DNA of 33,827 bases from a virus: positions 1-33,827 of IMG/VR virus record IMGVR_UViG_3300048597_000644; one strand, 5' to 3'. Positions 8,786 to 15,640 of this stretch are shown in pieces. The position numbers were made by a program, and so were the translations under genes. The notes below the pieces were generated by a model. It was given only the letters and a program-made list of their open reading frames with translations, was not told the origin of the DNA and did not search any database. How positions within the stretch are numbered: the first letter of the stretch is position 1; each line of letters opens with the position of its first letter.

Positions 8786-8995
8786 TATCGTCGCTGCGCC
8801 GGCAGCCATAACCAAAACTAAGCAACCGCGGGTTGTTCTGCTATACACACGGTTGTAGAGGGCTTTCTTTGGGTTGGTAAGCCAACCCCAACCTCTTGGC
8901 GCTTTGAGTCCCATGCGATGGCGAATCGCTCTCTTTACGGACGTGCGCGCCGCAATTCTTTTCTTCAGCGATGGTCTGCGAAATCCGAACTTCAC
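8747..8995 (-). CDS. Small conserved basic protein with C-terminal membrane segment
   Basis: An 82-aa protein beginning with GTG at 8995, placed after a strong AGGAGGAGGAA ribosome binding site. The N-terminal 60 residues match a recurrent small phage/bacterial protein pattern: SLKKRIAARTS, then MGLKAPRGWGWLTNPKKALY and NRVYSRTTRG. The last 25 residues are hydrophobic (VLVMAAGAATISPFVLLTIW), consistent with one transmembrane helix. The function of the family is unknown to me. Its 3' end overlaps the converging 360-aa gene. Upstream lie an AT-rich -10-like TAAAAT (minus strand, 9057-9062), a 19-bp palindrome and a GGAAAAACAT motif also seen in the minus-strand gene array. Confidence 0.65.
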   Translation of the reverse strand: MKFGFRRPSLKKRIAARTSVKRAIRHRMGLKAPRGWGWLTNPKKALYNRVYSRTTRGCLVLVMAAGAATISPFVLLTIWLIR

Positions 8996-9024
8996 GCGGG
9001 TTCCTCCTCCTACTCAACTGGGAA

Positions 9025-9043
9025 TTTTGGGAATTTCCCAAAA
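9025..9043. promoter_or_regulatory. 19-bp perfect palindrome, candidate operator
   Basis: TTTTGGGAA-T-TTCCCAAAA, nine-base arms around one central base, between the divergent genes at 8995 (minus) and 9280 (plus). A palindrome of this kind is typical of a repressor operator. A related GGGAATTT half-site lies just before it, and the same AATTCCCAAAA arm recurs at about 20777, upstream of another minus-strand gene. Confidence 0.5.
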
Positions 9044-9079
9044 CCCCACTCATTAGATTTTAGCAAATTTCTGATCGCG

Positions 9080-9099
9080 TTTCCCCAATGTTTTTCCAG
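9080..9099 (-). promoter_or_regulatory. GGAAAAACAT-GGGGAAA motif
   Basis: On the minus strand it reads CTGGAAAAACATTGGGGAAA. A nearly identical sequence, GGAAAAACATGGGGAAAA, lies upstream of the 44-bp element of the gene at 23722-23997, at a similar distance (about 85 versus 100 bases) from the start codon. A shared activator or operator site is the simplest reading. Confidence 0.4.
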
Positions 9100-9170
9100 T
9101 GTTTGCGGTAGTTGCGGTCGGGATTTTTTTTCTTTCCCAGGCCGTTTTGGGAATTTTCGCCAGTAGCGGA

Positions 9171-9276
9171 CGACAGGTCTGATTCACATCAGGAAACAGC
9201 CCGCAAATGAGCGGGCGAGCCTCACAGGCTTTAGCTCTCGGACCTGTCGCCTGTGGGGCCTCATTCAGGAGGTCCG
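9171..9276 (+). ncRNA. Structured, potentially switching leader RNA of the sigma gene
   Basis: CGACAGGTC (9171-9179) pairs with GACCTGTCG (9241-9249) and closes three perfect hairpins: (C)TGAT/ATCA(G) around 9179-9192, GCCCGC/GCGGGC at 9199-9216, and AGCCT/AGGCT at 9218-9230. The closing 3' strand can pair instead with the Shine-Dalgarno region: CGGACCT (9239-9245) is exactly complementary to AGGTCCG (9270-9276), which includes part of AGGAGG. A third option is a 10-bp pairing of 9220-9229 with 9249-9258. These folds exclude one another, the architecture of a translational switch. It matches no riboswitch class I recognise. Confidence 0.5.
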
Positions 9277-9279
9277 TTC

Positions 9280-9876
9280 GTGTCAGACAACCATTCAATC
9301 AATCTCGCCGATGACAATTTCGTTCGTAGTGTCATCAATCGCCAAGTCGGCAAGCTAATCGCCAAGTCCGACTTTACCCACCAAGACCGCAGTGATCTGG
9401 TCCAAGAGGTTTACGTTCGGGCCACTAAGAGCCTGCAACTCTACGATCCAGCTGTTGGTCATCTCTATCCCTACGTCTGCACCGTGGTGCAACGCCACTT
9501 GGCCAACGTCGTTCGCGATCGCTCCGTTGTTAAACGTGCGACTGTCGGCCGCGTAAGTCTGAGCAAGACAATTCGTGGTGACGACGGTGGGCAAATCGAA
9601 ATGTCCCAGACCTTACACGACAAGGATCAAGATCGACGGCTGGGGCGAGCGCGTCGACTTGGTGAAGAAGAGCTCAACGACCTGCGCATGGACCTCGCAA
9701 CTTTCATGACAAAGTTGCCTGAGAAATTTCAAGACGTTCTTCGTCGCCGTCAAACCCACTCGATGACCGAGATTTCTCGCGACCTCGGTATCCCTCGAAC
9801 CACGCTCAATGACTGGATGTTGCAGATCCGCAAGCTCTTCGAGGAAGCAGGATTTGAAAGATATCTGGAATCCTAA
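9280..9876 (+). CDS. Sigma-70 family (ECF-like) RNA polymerase sigma factor
   Basis: A 198-aa protein with sigma region 2 in the first 80 residues (HQDRSDLVQEVYVRATKSLQ, then LYPYVCTVVQRHLANVVRD) and region 4 at the C-terminus (LPEKFQDVLRRRQ, then MTEISRDLGIPRTTLNDWM). Regions 1.1 and 3 are absent, as in ECF factors, so it would redirect host RNA polymerase to a set of phage promoters. The start is the GTG at 9280, seven bases after AGGAGG at 9267-9272; an upstream ATG at 9253 has no binding site and lies inside the leader RNA. It opens the plus-strand early module, and its targets may include the repeated promoter-like elements of the minus-strand array. Confidence 0.82.
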   Translation: MSDNHSINLADDNFVRSVINRQVGKLIAKSDFTHQDRSDLVQEVYVRATKSLQLYDPAVGHLYPYVCTVVQRHLANVVRDRSVVKRATVGRVSLSKTIRGDDGGQIEMSQTLHDKDQDRRLGRARRLGEEELNDLRMDLATFMTKLPEKFQDVLRRRQTHSMTEISRDLGIPRTTLNDWMLQIRKLFEEAGFERYLES

Positions 9877-9895
9877 CCGTCAACTCACCCGTGTT

Positions 9896-9916
9896 CCGGG
9901 TATTCCAACAGATAGA
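9896..9916 (+). promoter_or_regulatory. CCGGGTATTCC motif, copy 2
   Basis: CCGGGTATTCCAACAGATAG, located 20 bases after the sigma gene stop and about 43 bases before the next ATG. It matches the copies at 6181 (minus) and 29507 (plus). It could start a new transcript for the replication module. Confidence 0.5.
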
Positions 9917-9959
9917 GAAGACAAGTTTTCATTCAACACAACCAAAGGACATCAAATCA

Positions 9960-10199
9960 ATGAGTGCACCCACCATGAATATCGACCAGCGTGTCACCGT
10001 CTCGCTCGCCTTGCAGCGATACCTGCGAGCCGTTGAACGCTTCGAAGCCGCTTCCAACGAATTCAACGAATCCTGCCAGACCATTCGTCAGGCACTTCCT
10101 CGTGAAAGCCGCTTCGTCGCCAACATCTCGCACCAGCACTATCTGGTGACCAGCGACAACGAAGGCAACTTCGAGGTCGAGTCCGTCGACACGGTTTGA
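9960..10199 (+). CDS. Small hypothetical protein
   Basis: A 79-aa soluble protein, not recognised. It has a long N-terminal helix (RVTVSLALQRYLRAVERFEA), then FNESCQTIRQALP, and ends in a short beta-rich part with an acidic tail. The ATG at 9960 follows AAAGGA at 9944-9949 with ten bases between; an upstream in-frame ATG at 9891 would overlap the CCGGGTATTCC motif and is less likely. It is the first gene behind that motif and is followed closely by the zinc-ribbon gene. Confidence 0.65.
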   Translation: MSAPTMNIDQRVTVSLALQRYLRAVERFEAASNEFNESCQTIRQALPRESRFVANISHQHYLVTSDNEGNFEVESVDTV

Positions 10200-10252
10200 T
10201 TCGAAACCTGTCATCCCCCTTTTCGACCTCCTCGCTGAAAGATCCACAAGCG

Positions 10253-10477
10253 ATGTCAACACGACCTTTACCCCATGAACCTGGTGATCGGAAGTGCCTG
10301 AAGTGCAACGAAACGTTCCGTTCCAAGAGTGCAGCTAATCGCATTTGCAAGAAGTGCTCGCAGATCAATGCGTCGCTGAAAGTGAGCGAAGCCCAGCTGG
10401 CTCGAGAACGAGGCGCTAAGCGACTCAATGGCATTCTGATCGAAGAACAAGACACCTACGAGATGAACTTCTCGTAA
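10253..10477 (+). CDS. Small zinc-ribbon protein
   Basis: A 74-aa protein with a four-cysteine zinc ribbon: CLKC near residues 14-17 and CKKC about 15 residues later, separated by a basic stretch (NETFRSKSAANRI). The C-terminal half is helical. Such small treble-clef or ribbon proteins are frequent in phage early regions as DNA-binding or adaptor proteins, but no specific role is visible. The ATG at 10253 was chosen because the longer reading frame would overlap the preceding gene's stop without a binding site. Confidence 0.65.
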   Translation: MSTRPLPHEPGDRKCLKCNETFRSKSAANRICKKCSQINASLKVSEAQLARERGAKRLNGILIEEQDTYEMNFS

Positions 10478-10525
10478 GCCTCAAGAAAACAAAGAAAACG
10501 CACCCAATTAAAGTTCGAAAGTCTT

Positions 10526-11572
10526 ATGTCACAAGCAACCCTAACCTCTGAAACGAGCGACAAGAACGTGCTGACCTACTCGGCACTCAACACGTTCCGC
10601 AATTGTCCTCGCAAATACAAACATCGTTACGTCGATAACCTGCGTCCACGGATGAAGGTTGAATCGCTGTCGTTCGGCAGCGTGATCCACAGTGCTATCG
10701 AGACTTGGTATCGCTCCGTGGACGATGCCAATCGACTATGGATTGTCTTGGATTTGATTGATCGCAGCTTCCCAGAACGAGCGACAGATGAGAACCAGCA
10801 AGCCTACTGGCACTTGGCTCGTGCCATCATGACCGGTTACGCTTCGCGCTATGCCACCGAGGACTTCACGATCATCGAGATCGAGAAATCATTTACTGGA
10901 AACATTCGCAATCCAGACACTGGCCGCTGCAGCCAAACGTTTGTGATGGCCGGCAAAGCCGATGCGATCGTCCAGCAATCCGATGGCATGTATCTGCTCG
11001 AGCATAAGACCGCGGCTTCAATCGACTCCAACTATCTCGATAAGCTGTGGACCGACACGCAGATCGCACTGTACTGCTACTACCTGCGTGAACTTGGCTA
11101 TCCGATCGTTGGCGTGATTTACAACGTGCTGCTCAAGAGCCGCCTCAAGCAAAGCAAAGGCGAAACGCAGGAAGAGTACGAAGCACGCCACGCTGAATTG
11201 GCTGCAAAAAACAAGAGTGGCAAATCAACGGCCAAACGTCAGTTGCCTGAAACCAACGAGGAGTTTCAAGGTCGGCTGGCAGCCTGGTACGCCAAGCCCG
11301 AGGCGTTCCATCGCGAGTTCATTTATCTCTCTGAAGATCGGCTTGCGATGCTGCAAGACGAAGTCTGGGAGATCACCCAGCAATATCTCGACGCGCGACG
11401 TCGTGGCAAATGGCTACTCAACACATCGAGCTGCTTCTCCTATCAGCGACCGTGTGAGTATCTGCCTTACTGCCAATCCGGCTTCAATCCAAATGTTGTG
11501 GACAACCTCTATGAGATCACTCCACCGCACGAGGAACTCAATTCAATCGATTCTGACGCACCCGTTTTATGA
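10526..11572 (+). CDS. PD-(D/E)xK exonuclease, RecB/Cas4-like
   Basis: A 348-aa nuclease of the PDDEXK_1 (RecB/AddB/Cas4-like) group, expected to resect DNA ends for phage recombination. The start of the fold is LTYSALNTFRNCPRKYKHRY. The active-site signature is GKADAIV followed by LLEHKTA (E-x-K near residues 158-160), then the helix with QIALYCYYL. Cys27 together with Cys303, Cys310 and Cys316 (CFSYQRPCEYLPYC) would bind an iron-sulfur cluster as in AddB and Cas4. It sits first in a run of DNA-processing genes and is followed 15 bases later by the Sak4-like ATPase, a pairing usual in phage recombination modules. Confidence 0.88.
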   Translation: MSQATLTSETSDKNVLTYSALNTFRNCPRKYKHRYVDNLRPRMKVESLSFGSVIHSAIETWYRSVDDANRLWIVLDLIDRSFPERATDENQQAYWHLARAIMTGYASRYATEDFTIIEIEKSFTGNIRNPDTGRCSQTFVMAGKADAIVQQSDGMYLLEHKTAASIDSNYLDKLWTDTQIALYCYYLRELGYPIVGVIYNVLLKSRLKQSKGETQEEYEARHAELAAKNKSGKSTAKRQLPETNEEFQGRLAAWYAKPEAFHREFIYLSEDRLAMLQDEVWEITQQYLDARRRGKWLLNTSSCFSYQRPCEYLPYCQSGFNPNVVDNLYEITPPHEELNSIDSDAPVL

Positions 11573-11587
11573 AAGGAATAACACCTA

Positions 11588-12370
11588 ATGTCAATTGTAT
11601 TACCAACCGAAGCATCCAAACCCGTGACCGAACTCGGCAAACAAACGATCCTGCTATATGGCAGCCCCAAGCTTGGGAAGAGCTCCTTCGCGAGTAAGGC
11701 TCCTGGTTCGCTCTTCTTTGAGTGTGAACCTGGGCTCAATCACTTGGAGGTTTTCAAAGTACCGACCTATTCGTGGGAGGCATTCCTCGAAGCTTGCAAG
11801 CTTGTGGCCAAGGGAGATCACAACTTCAAAACGATTGTGATCGACACCGTCGACAACGCTTTCAAGATGTGCTCGGACTATGTCTGTGCCAAGCATGGCA
11901 TCGAGTACGAAGGCGACATGGGCCACGGCAAAGGTTGGGCTCTCGTGAAGAACGAATGGCATCGCGTGCTGACGCGTCTGGCCAGTTTGCCCTATGGCTT
12001 GATCCTCATCTCGCACGCGGTCGACAAAACGATCGAAACGCGAACGGGCGAATACACCAAGACCCAGCCGAGCCTTCCCGATCGCGCTCGCAACGTGGTC
12101 TTGGGTCTGGTCGACATCATCCTCTATGGCGATTCGATCGCCAAGAAAGATGCCGCTGGCAACGTCACCATCGAACGCGTTGTGCGCACCAAGCCGCATC
12201 CAACCTACGAGGCCGGCGATCGCACTGGTCGTCTGCCTGAATTGCTCCCTCTCGATTATGAGCATTTCGTCAAAGCATTCAATTCTCCCGCTCGCAGCTC
12301 GGAAACCGGCACCAGCAGCACAGCGAAGAGTTCCACGCCGGCAAGCACCCCTTCAGGAAAGGCTAAATAG
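11588..12370 (+). CDS. AAA_24 / Sak4-like single-strand annealing ATPase
   Basis: A 260-aa P-loop ATPase of the AAA_24 (phage nucleotide-binding, Sak4-like) family, RecA-fold proteins used by phages for single-strand annealing. Walker A is GSPKLGKSS (residues 25-33) and Walker B is TIVIDTVDN near residue 90. The characteristic segment GLILISHAVDKTIETRTGEY follows, ending in a low-complexity Ser/Thr/Ala tail (STAKSSTPASTPSGKAK). The tail may bind ssDNA-protein partners. The stop is three bases before the ATG of the DUF669 gene, so the two are almost certainly coupled. The neighbouring RecB-like nuclease completes an exonuclease/annealase pair. Confidence 0.87.
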   Translation: MSIVLPTEASKPVTELGKQTILLYGSPKLGKSSFASKAPGSLFFECEPGLNHLEVFKVPTYSWEAFLEACKLVAKGDHNFKTIVIDTVDNAFKMCSDYVCAKHGIEYEGDMGHGKGWALVKNEWHRVLTRLASLPYGLILISHAVDKTIETRTGEYTKTQPSLPDRARNVVLGLVDIILYGDSIAKKDAAGNVTIERVVRTKPHPTYEAGDRTGRLPELLPLDYEHFVKAFNSPARSSETGTSSTAKSSTPASTPSGKAK

Positions 12371-12372
12371 TC

Positions 12373-12834
12373 ATGAGTGATTACGAATCATTCGAACCTA
12401 CCGATTCGCAAGTCGATCTCACCTCGTTTGATGACGAGTTCGAGACGGCAGACGCGCCGAGCTACGACGAGGTCCCCGACGGCAAGTACCAAGTGAAGAT
12501 CCAGACCGCTAAGCTTGAATCGAGTCAGAAGGGTGACCCGATGATCAAGTTCGATCTGGTGGTCATCTCGGGTTCGCAGGCTGGTCGGCACATCTTCAAG
12601 AACTCGGTCATCACCCAGGCATCGCTGCCTTACGTCAAGGGCGATCTCAAGACGCTTGGGCTGGAGCTGGCAAAGTTCAGCGAACTCGCGGGTCGGCTCG
12701 ACGAGTTGCTCGACAAGACGCTCGAAGTCACCAAGCGTACGCGAGGCGACTACACGAACGTGTATTTCAACCGTCGGCTGAATATCGCCTCCGCGCCGAG
12801 TGCTGGATTGGCGGACGAGGATCTTCCGTTCTAG
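12373..12834 (+). CDS. DUF669 family protein, probable ssDNA-associated
   Basis: A 153-aa DUF669 protein. Family features are the opening YDEVPDGKYQVKIQTAKLE, then DPMIKFDLVVISGSQAGRHI, the FKN segment, and a C-terminal LEVTKRTRGDYTNVYFNRRL, giving an OB-like beta structure. The acidic N-terminus (ESFEPTDSQVDLTSFDDEFE) resembles the protein-binding tails of ssDNA-binding proteins. DUF669 genes commonly follow Sak4-type ATPase genes in phages, as here, and a role in coating or handling ssDNA is the usual inference. The gene is followed by a 192-base spacer. Confidence 0.85.
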   Translation: MSDYESFEPTDSQVDLTSFDDEFETADAPSYDEVPDGKYQVKIQTAKLESSQKGDPMIKFDLVVISGSQAGRHIFKNSVITQASLPYVKGDLKTLGLELAKFSELAGRLDELLDKTLEVTKRTRGDYTNVYFNRRLNIASAPSAGLADEDLPF

Positions 12835-13026
12835 GCCGCTGGTCGCTTGACCGGCGTTAGTCGTTCCCTGTGAACGGGTGCGGCCGAGGCGGGATGGCGT
12901 GACTTGGAAGCAGTTCCTTGCGTTGTGGTTCTTTTGCCGGGTCCACATCGCGCTTCCTTGTCCAGACTCCCCGTGCCTGCCTCGGCTCTTTCTATTTCAT
13001 CACTCGGATTGGATTGTCAGGAAAAC

Positions 13027-13479
13027 ATGGATTTCCGAATCGTTATCGACTCGCGCGAGCAACAACCCTACACGTTCGCGTGTGAGGTAGTGAAAGCCAA
13101 ACTTGAGGCCGGTGATTACTCTGTGGTTGGCTTCGAACAGCGAGTGGCTGTTGAACGCAAGAGCCTGCGAGATTTCGTCGGCACCGTCATTCACGATTAC
13201 GATCGCTTCGCTCGCGAGCTTGCCAAGCTATCCGCGATGGAAGCGGCGTGCATCGTGGTCGAAGCTGATCTAACTGCTGTGCTTTGCGGCCAACACGCTG
13301 AAGCACTTCGGGCAGTCGCTCCACAATCATTGCTTGGTGTGTCCACATACATTGGCATCAAGTATCGGGTGCCTGTCTATTGGTGCGGATCGCGGCCAGG
13401 AGCCGTTCGATTCACCGATGCCTATCTACGATCGTTCATTCGTGTGATCTCCAACGCAGGAGATCTACACCATGAGTAA
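13027..13479 (+). CDS. ERCC4-domain nuclease
   Basis: A 150-aa stand-alone ERCC4 (XPF/Mus81-type) nuclease domain. The signature reads FRIVIDSREQQPY at the N-terminus, LEAGDYSVVG near residue 30, then VAVERKSLRDF, giving the D...ERKxxxD active site near residues 8 and 42-48, and YDRFARELAKL. Such domains cut branched or flap DNA and would resolve recombination intermediates. The ATG at 13027 is preceded by AGGAA at short spacing; a longer in-frame ORF from 12904 lacks the conserved fold. The 3' end overlaps the helicase gene by eight bases. The spacer 12835-13026 holds no gene, only an 8-bp GCCGAGGC/GCCTCGGC inverted repeat. Confidence 0.87.
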   Translation: MDFRIVIDSREQQPYTFACEVVKAKLEAGDYSVVGFEQRVAVERKSLRDFVGTVIHDYDRFARELAKLSAMEAACIVVEADLTAVLCGQHAEALRAVAPQSLLGVSTYIGIKYRVPVYWCGSRPGAVRFTDAYLRSFIRVISNAGDLHHE

Positions 13480-15640
13480 TCGTATCAGTGGTACGGTCGA
13501 TCGAGTTTTCTTCACCAGTGCCAAGTTCTCCGCCGGCGCACTTGTTCGCGAAGACGGCGATCGTGTGCGTTTTCGTGGGCCATTCTGCGTGAGTGAGGGC
13601 GAACTCGTCACACTGACCGGCCAGTGGAAAAGCGATCCCAAGTATGGACCGCAGTTCGACGCCAAGAGCGTTAGCTACGATCTGCCGGAAACGCCTGAAG
13701 GCTTGGTGCAATACCTTGCGAAGCATCCAGCGTTTACTGGCATCGGCGAAACCACGGCGCGGAAGATCGTCTCGTACGTTGCCAGCGCAGAGCATCTCGA
13801 TCGCGTGATCCGCCAGGACATCGAAGAACTGCATCGCGCTTTGAGGATTCCCAAACGGACACTGAATTCACTGCGTGAAGCGTGGATTGCCAACAGTGAT
13901 GAAAACGAAGTCCGAACGTACTTGGCCAGCTTCGGGCTGTCTCATCACCAGATGGAAACGCTTCTCGAGGAATTCGGCTCCTCGGTGGTAGGTGTTCTTC
14001 GTGCAAATCCATATTTGATCATTCGCTATATTAAGGGCTACGGTTTCAAGCGGGTAGACAAGATCGCACGTTCGATGGGCATTCCCAAAGAGCACCCGGG
14101 CCGACTCGAAGCCGCCCTATGTTATCTGGTTCGCGAAGAGGCGTCCGATGGTCATACATGGATCGCGCACGATGAGCTGATTCGCAAGGCGATCGATCTG
14201 CTGTTGCTCGATTCACTCGATAGTGGCTCGATTATCGAGGCTGCATTTCAGCGAGCCGTCGCGCAAGATGAACTGGTCGTCGATGGCGATGCCGTTGCTC
14301 TTGCTCGCTACGTTGAAGCGGAGCGACTGATCTATCAGTGCTTTGAATTGTACGGACAGGTCGTATATCCAATCGGAATTGAACCAGCATACGGCACCGG
14401 GCTAAAGCAAGCTCAATTTGCTGCTTACGAAGCTGCGATGCGACACGCAATCGTTGTAATCTCGGGCGGAGCCGGTACCGGCAAGACGCATACGTTGGCT
14501 CGATTGGCGAAGACTTTTAAGGAAGCCAATCTCCGAATCGCACTTTGCTCTCCAACTGGTAAGGCTGCCAAGCGGATCGAAGAGTCGCTGAGGGCTCTCG
14601 GACTCGATCTCGAAGCTAAGACGATCCACCGTCTACTTGCATACAACGGAAGGGAGTTCCGAAGGCAAAGTCTCTCGCCCCCAGATGACGAAGGCACACC
14701 AGGTATTCCGTCGGGTGATGGATTCGATGTCATCATTATTGATGAATTCTCCATGGTAGACGTGCCACTGATGGCAGAGCTACTACGTCGCATCGATCTC
14801 GACAAAACGCGATTGATTCTCGTAGGTGATCATAATCAGTTGCCCCCAGTTGGCGCTGGCAACGTCCTTCGTGACTGCATCAAACATAAGCTTGTACCGA
14901 CCTTCATTCTTGATGAAGTCGTACGCCAGGCCGGCGTTCTGAAGGTCAACAGCATGGCGATACTCTCGCAACGAGTTGTGCCAACGGCTGTTGGCGATCC
15001 AGCTTGGAACGTCATCGATTCACTCAAAGAGCCGATGCAAATTCAGGTCTACCTGCGTGACTTGGTTCTGAACCGCATTCCTGATCGGCTTGGTCTCGAT
15101 CCAGTGAATGACGTACAGATCATCACTCCGACGCATCTGGGAAAACTCGGTACCAAAGCCATCAACGAGATGATGCAGTATCTGCTGCATGGCGAGGCTG
15201 ATCGCAAGTTTGCAGCGGGCGACAAGGTCATTCAGACCTCCAACGATTATGACTTGGGAATCATGAATGGCACGATCGGTATCGTGTCGGGGATCGAGAT
15301 AGCGGATGGAACAAAATACATTGTTGATTTCGATGGAGACGGTCGCCGGAAAATCCAAGATGACCAGATTCTAAATCTTCAGCTTGCCTACGCGTTGACT
15401 GCACACAAGGCCCAAGGGAGTGAGTTCCCTTGCGTGGTTGTTCTCTGTCACAAGTCCCATTTCTTCGCCGATCGTAACTGGCTGTATACCGCGGTCACTC
15501 GCGCTTCCAAGTACTGCATCGTGGTCGGCGATCGTTGGGGACTCGGCAACGCTGTGAAGAAGAACAACGTTAGCCAGCGGCGAACGTTCCTAGATCGCTG
15601 GGCGACTGCGAATCTTGAATATTGGGAGGTGCTGCTTTGA
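13472..15640 (+). CDS. RecD2-like SF1 DNA helicase
   Basis: A 722-aa 5'-3' helicase of the RecD2/YrrC type. The N-terminus has the RecD2 OB-like domain (SGTVDRVFFTS, then LVTLTGQWKSDPKYGPQF), then the helix-hairpin-helix repeats (FTGIGETTARKIVSY, IRYIKGYGFKRVDKIARSMG). The motor has Walker A ISGGAGTGKTHTL near residue 330, DEFSMVD near 423, VGDHNQLPPVGAGN near 450, and the UvrD-like C-terminal LAYALTAHKAQGSEFPCVVV and LYTAVTRASKY. Length fits the family. It overlaps both neighbours by a few bases (ERCC4 nuclease before, primase after), so the three are one translational unit for phage replication and recombination. Confidence 0.92.
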   Translation: MSNRISGTVDRVFFTSAKFSAGALVREDGDRVRFRGPFCVSEGELVTLTGQWKSDPKYGPQFDAKSVSYDLPETPEGLVQYLAKHPAFTGIGETTARKIVSYVASAEHLDRVIRQDIEELHRALRIPKRTLNSLREAWIANSDENEVRTYLASFGLSHHQMETLLEEFGSSVVGVLRANPYLIIRYIKGYGFKRVDKIARSMGIPKEHPGRLEAALCYLVREEASDGHTWIAHDELIRKAIDLLLLDSLDSGSIIEAAFQRAVAQDELVVDGDAVALARYVEAERLIYQCFELYGQVVYPIGIEPAYGTGLKQAQFAAYEAAMRHAIVVISGGAGTGKTHTLARLAKTFKEANLRIALCSPTGKAAKRIEESLRALGLDLEAKTIHRLLAYNGREFRRQSLSPPDDEGTPGIPSGDGFDVIIIDEFSMVDVPLMAELLRRIDLDKTRLILVGDHNQLPPVGAGNVLRDCIKHKLVPTFILDEVVRQAGVLKVNSMAILSQRVVPTAVGDPAWNVIDSLKEPMQIQVYLRDLVLNRIPDRLGLDPVNDVQIITPTHLGKLGTKAINEMMQYLLHGEADRKFAAGDKVIQTSNDYDLGIMNGTIGIVSGIEIADGTKYIVDFDGDGRRKIQDDQILNLQLAYALTAHKAQGSEFPCVVVLCHKSHFFADRNWLYTAVTRASKYCIVVGDRWGLGNAVKKNNVSQRRTFLDRWATANLEYWEVLL

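Noticed and set aside
8871-8888. GGGTTGG/CCAACCC hairpin as terminator of the gene ending at 8785
   Set aside because: It is 86 bases from the stop, has no U-run, and lies inside the minus gene 8747-8995.
11654-12265. A 203-residue antisense ORF opposite the Sak4-like gene
   Set aside because: It is codon-aligned opposite a clear gene, has no binding site and no recognisable domain; it reflects codon bias.
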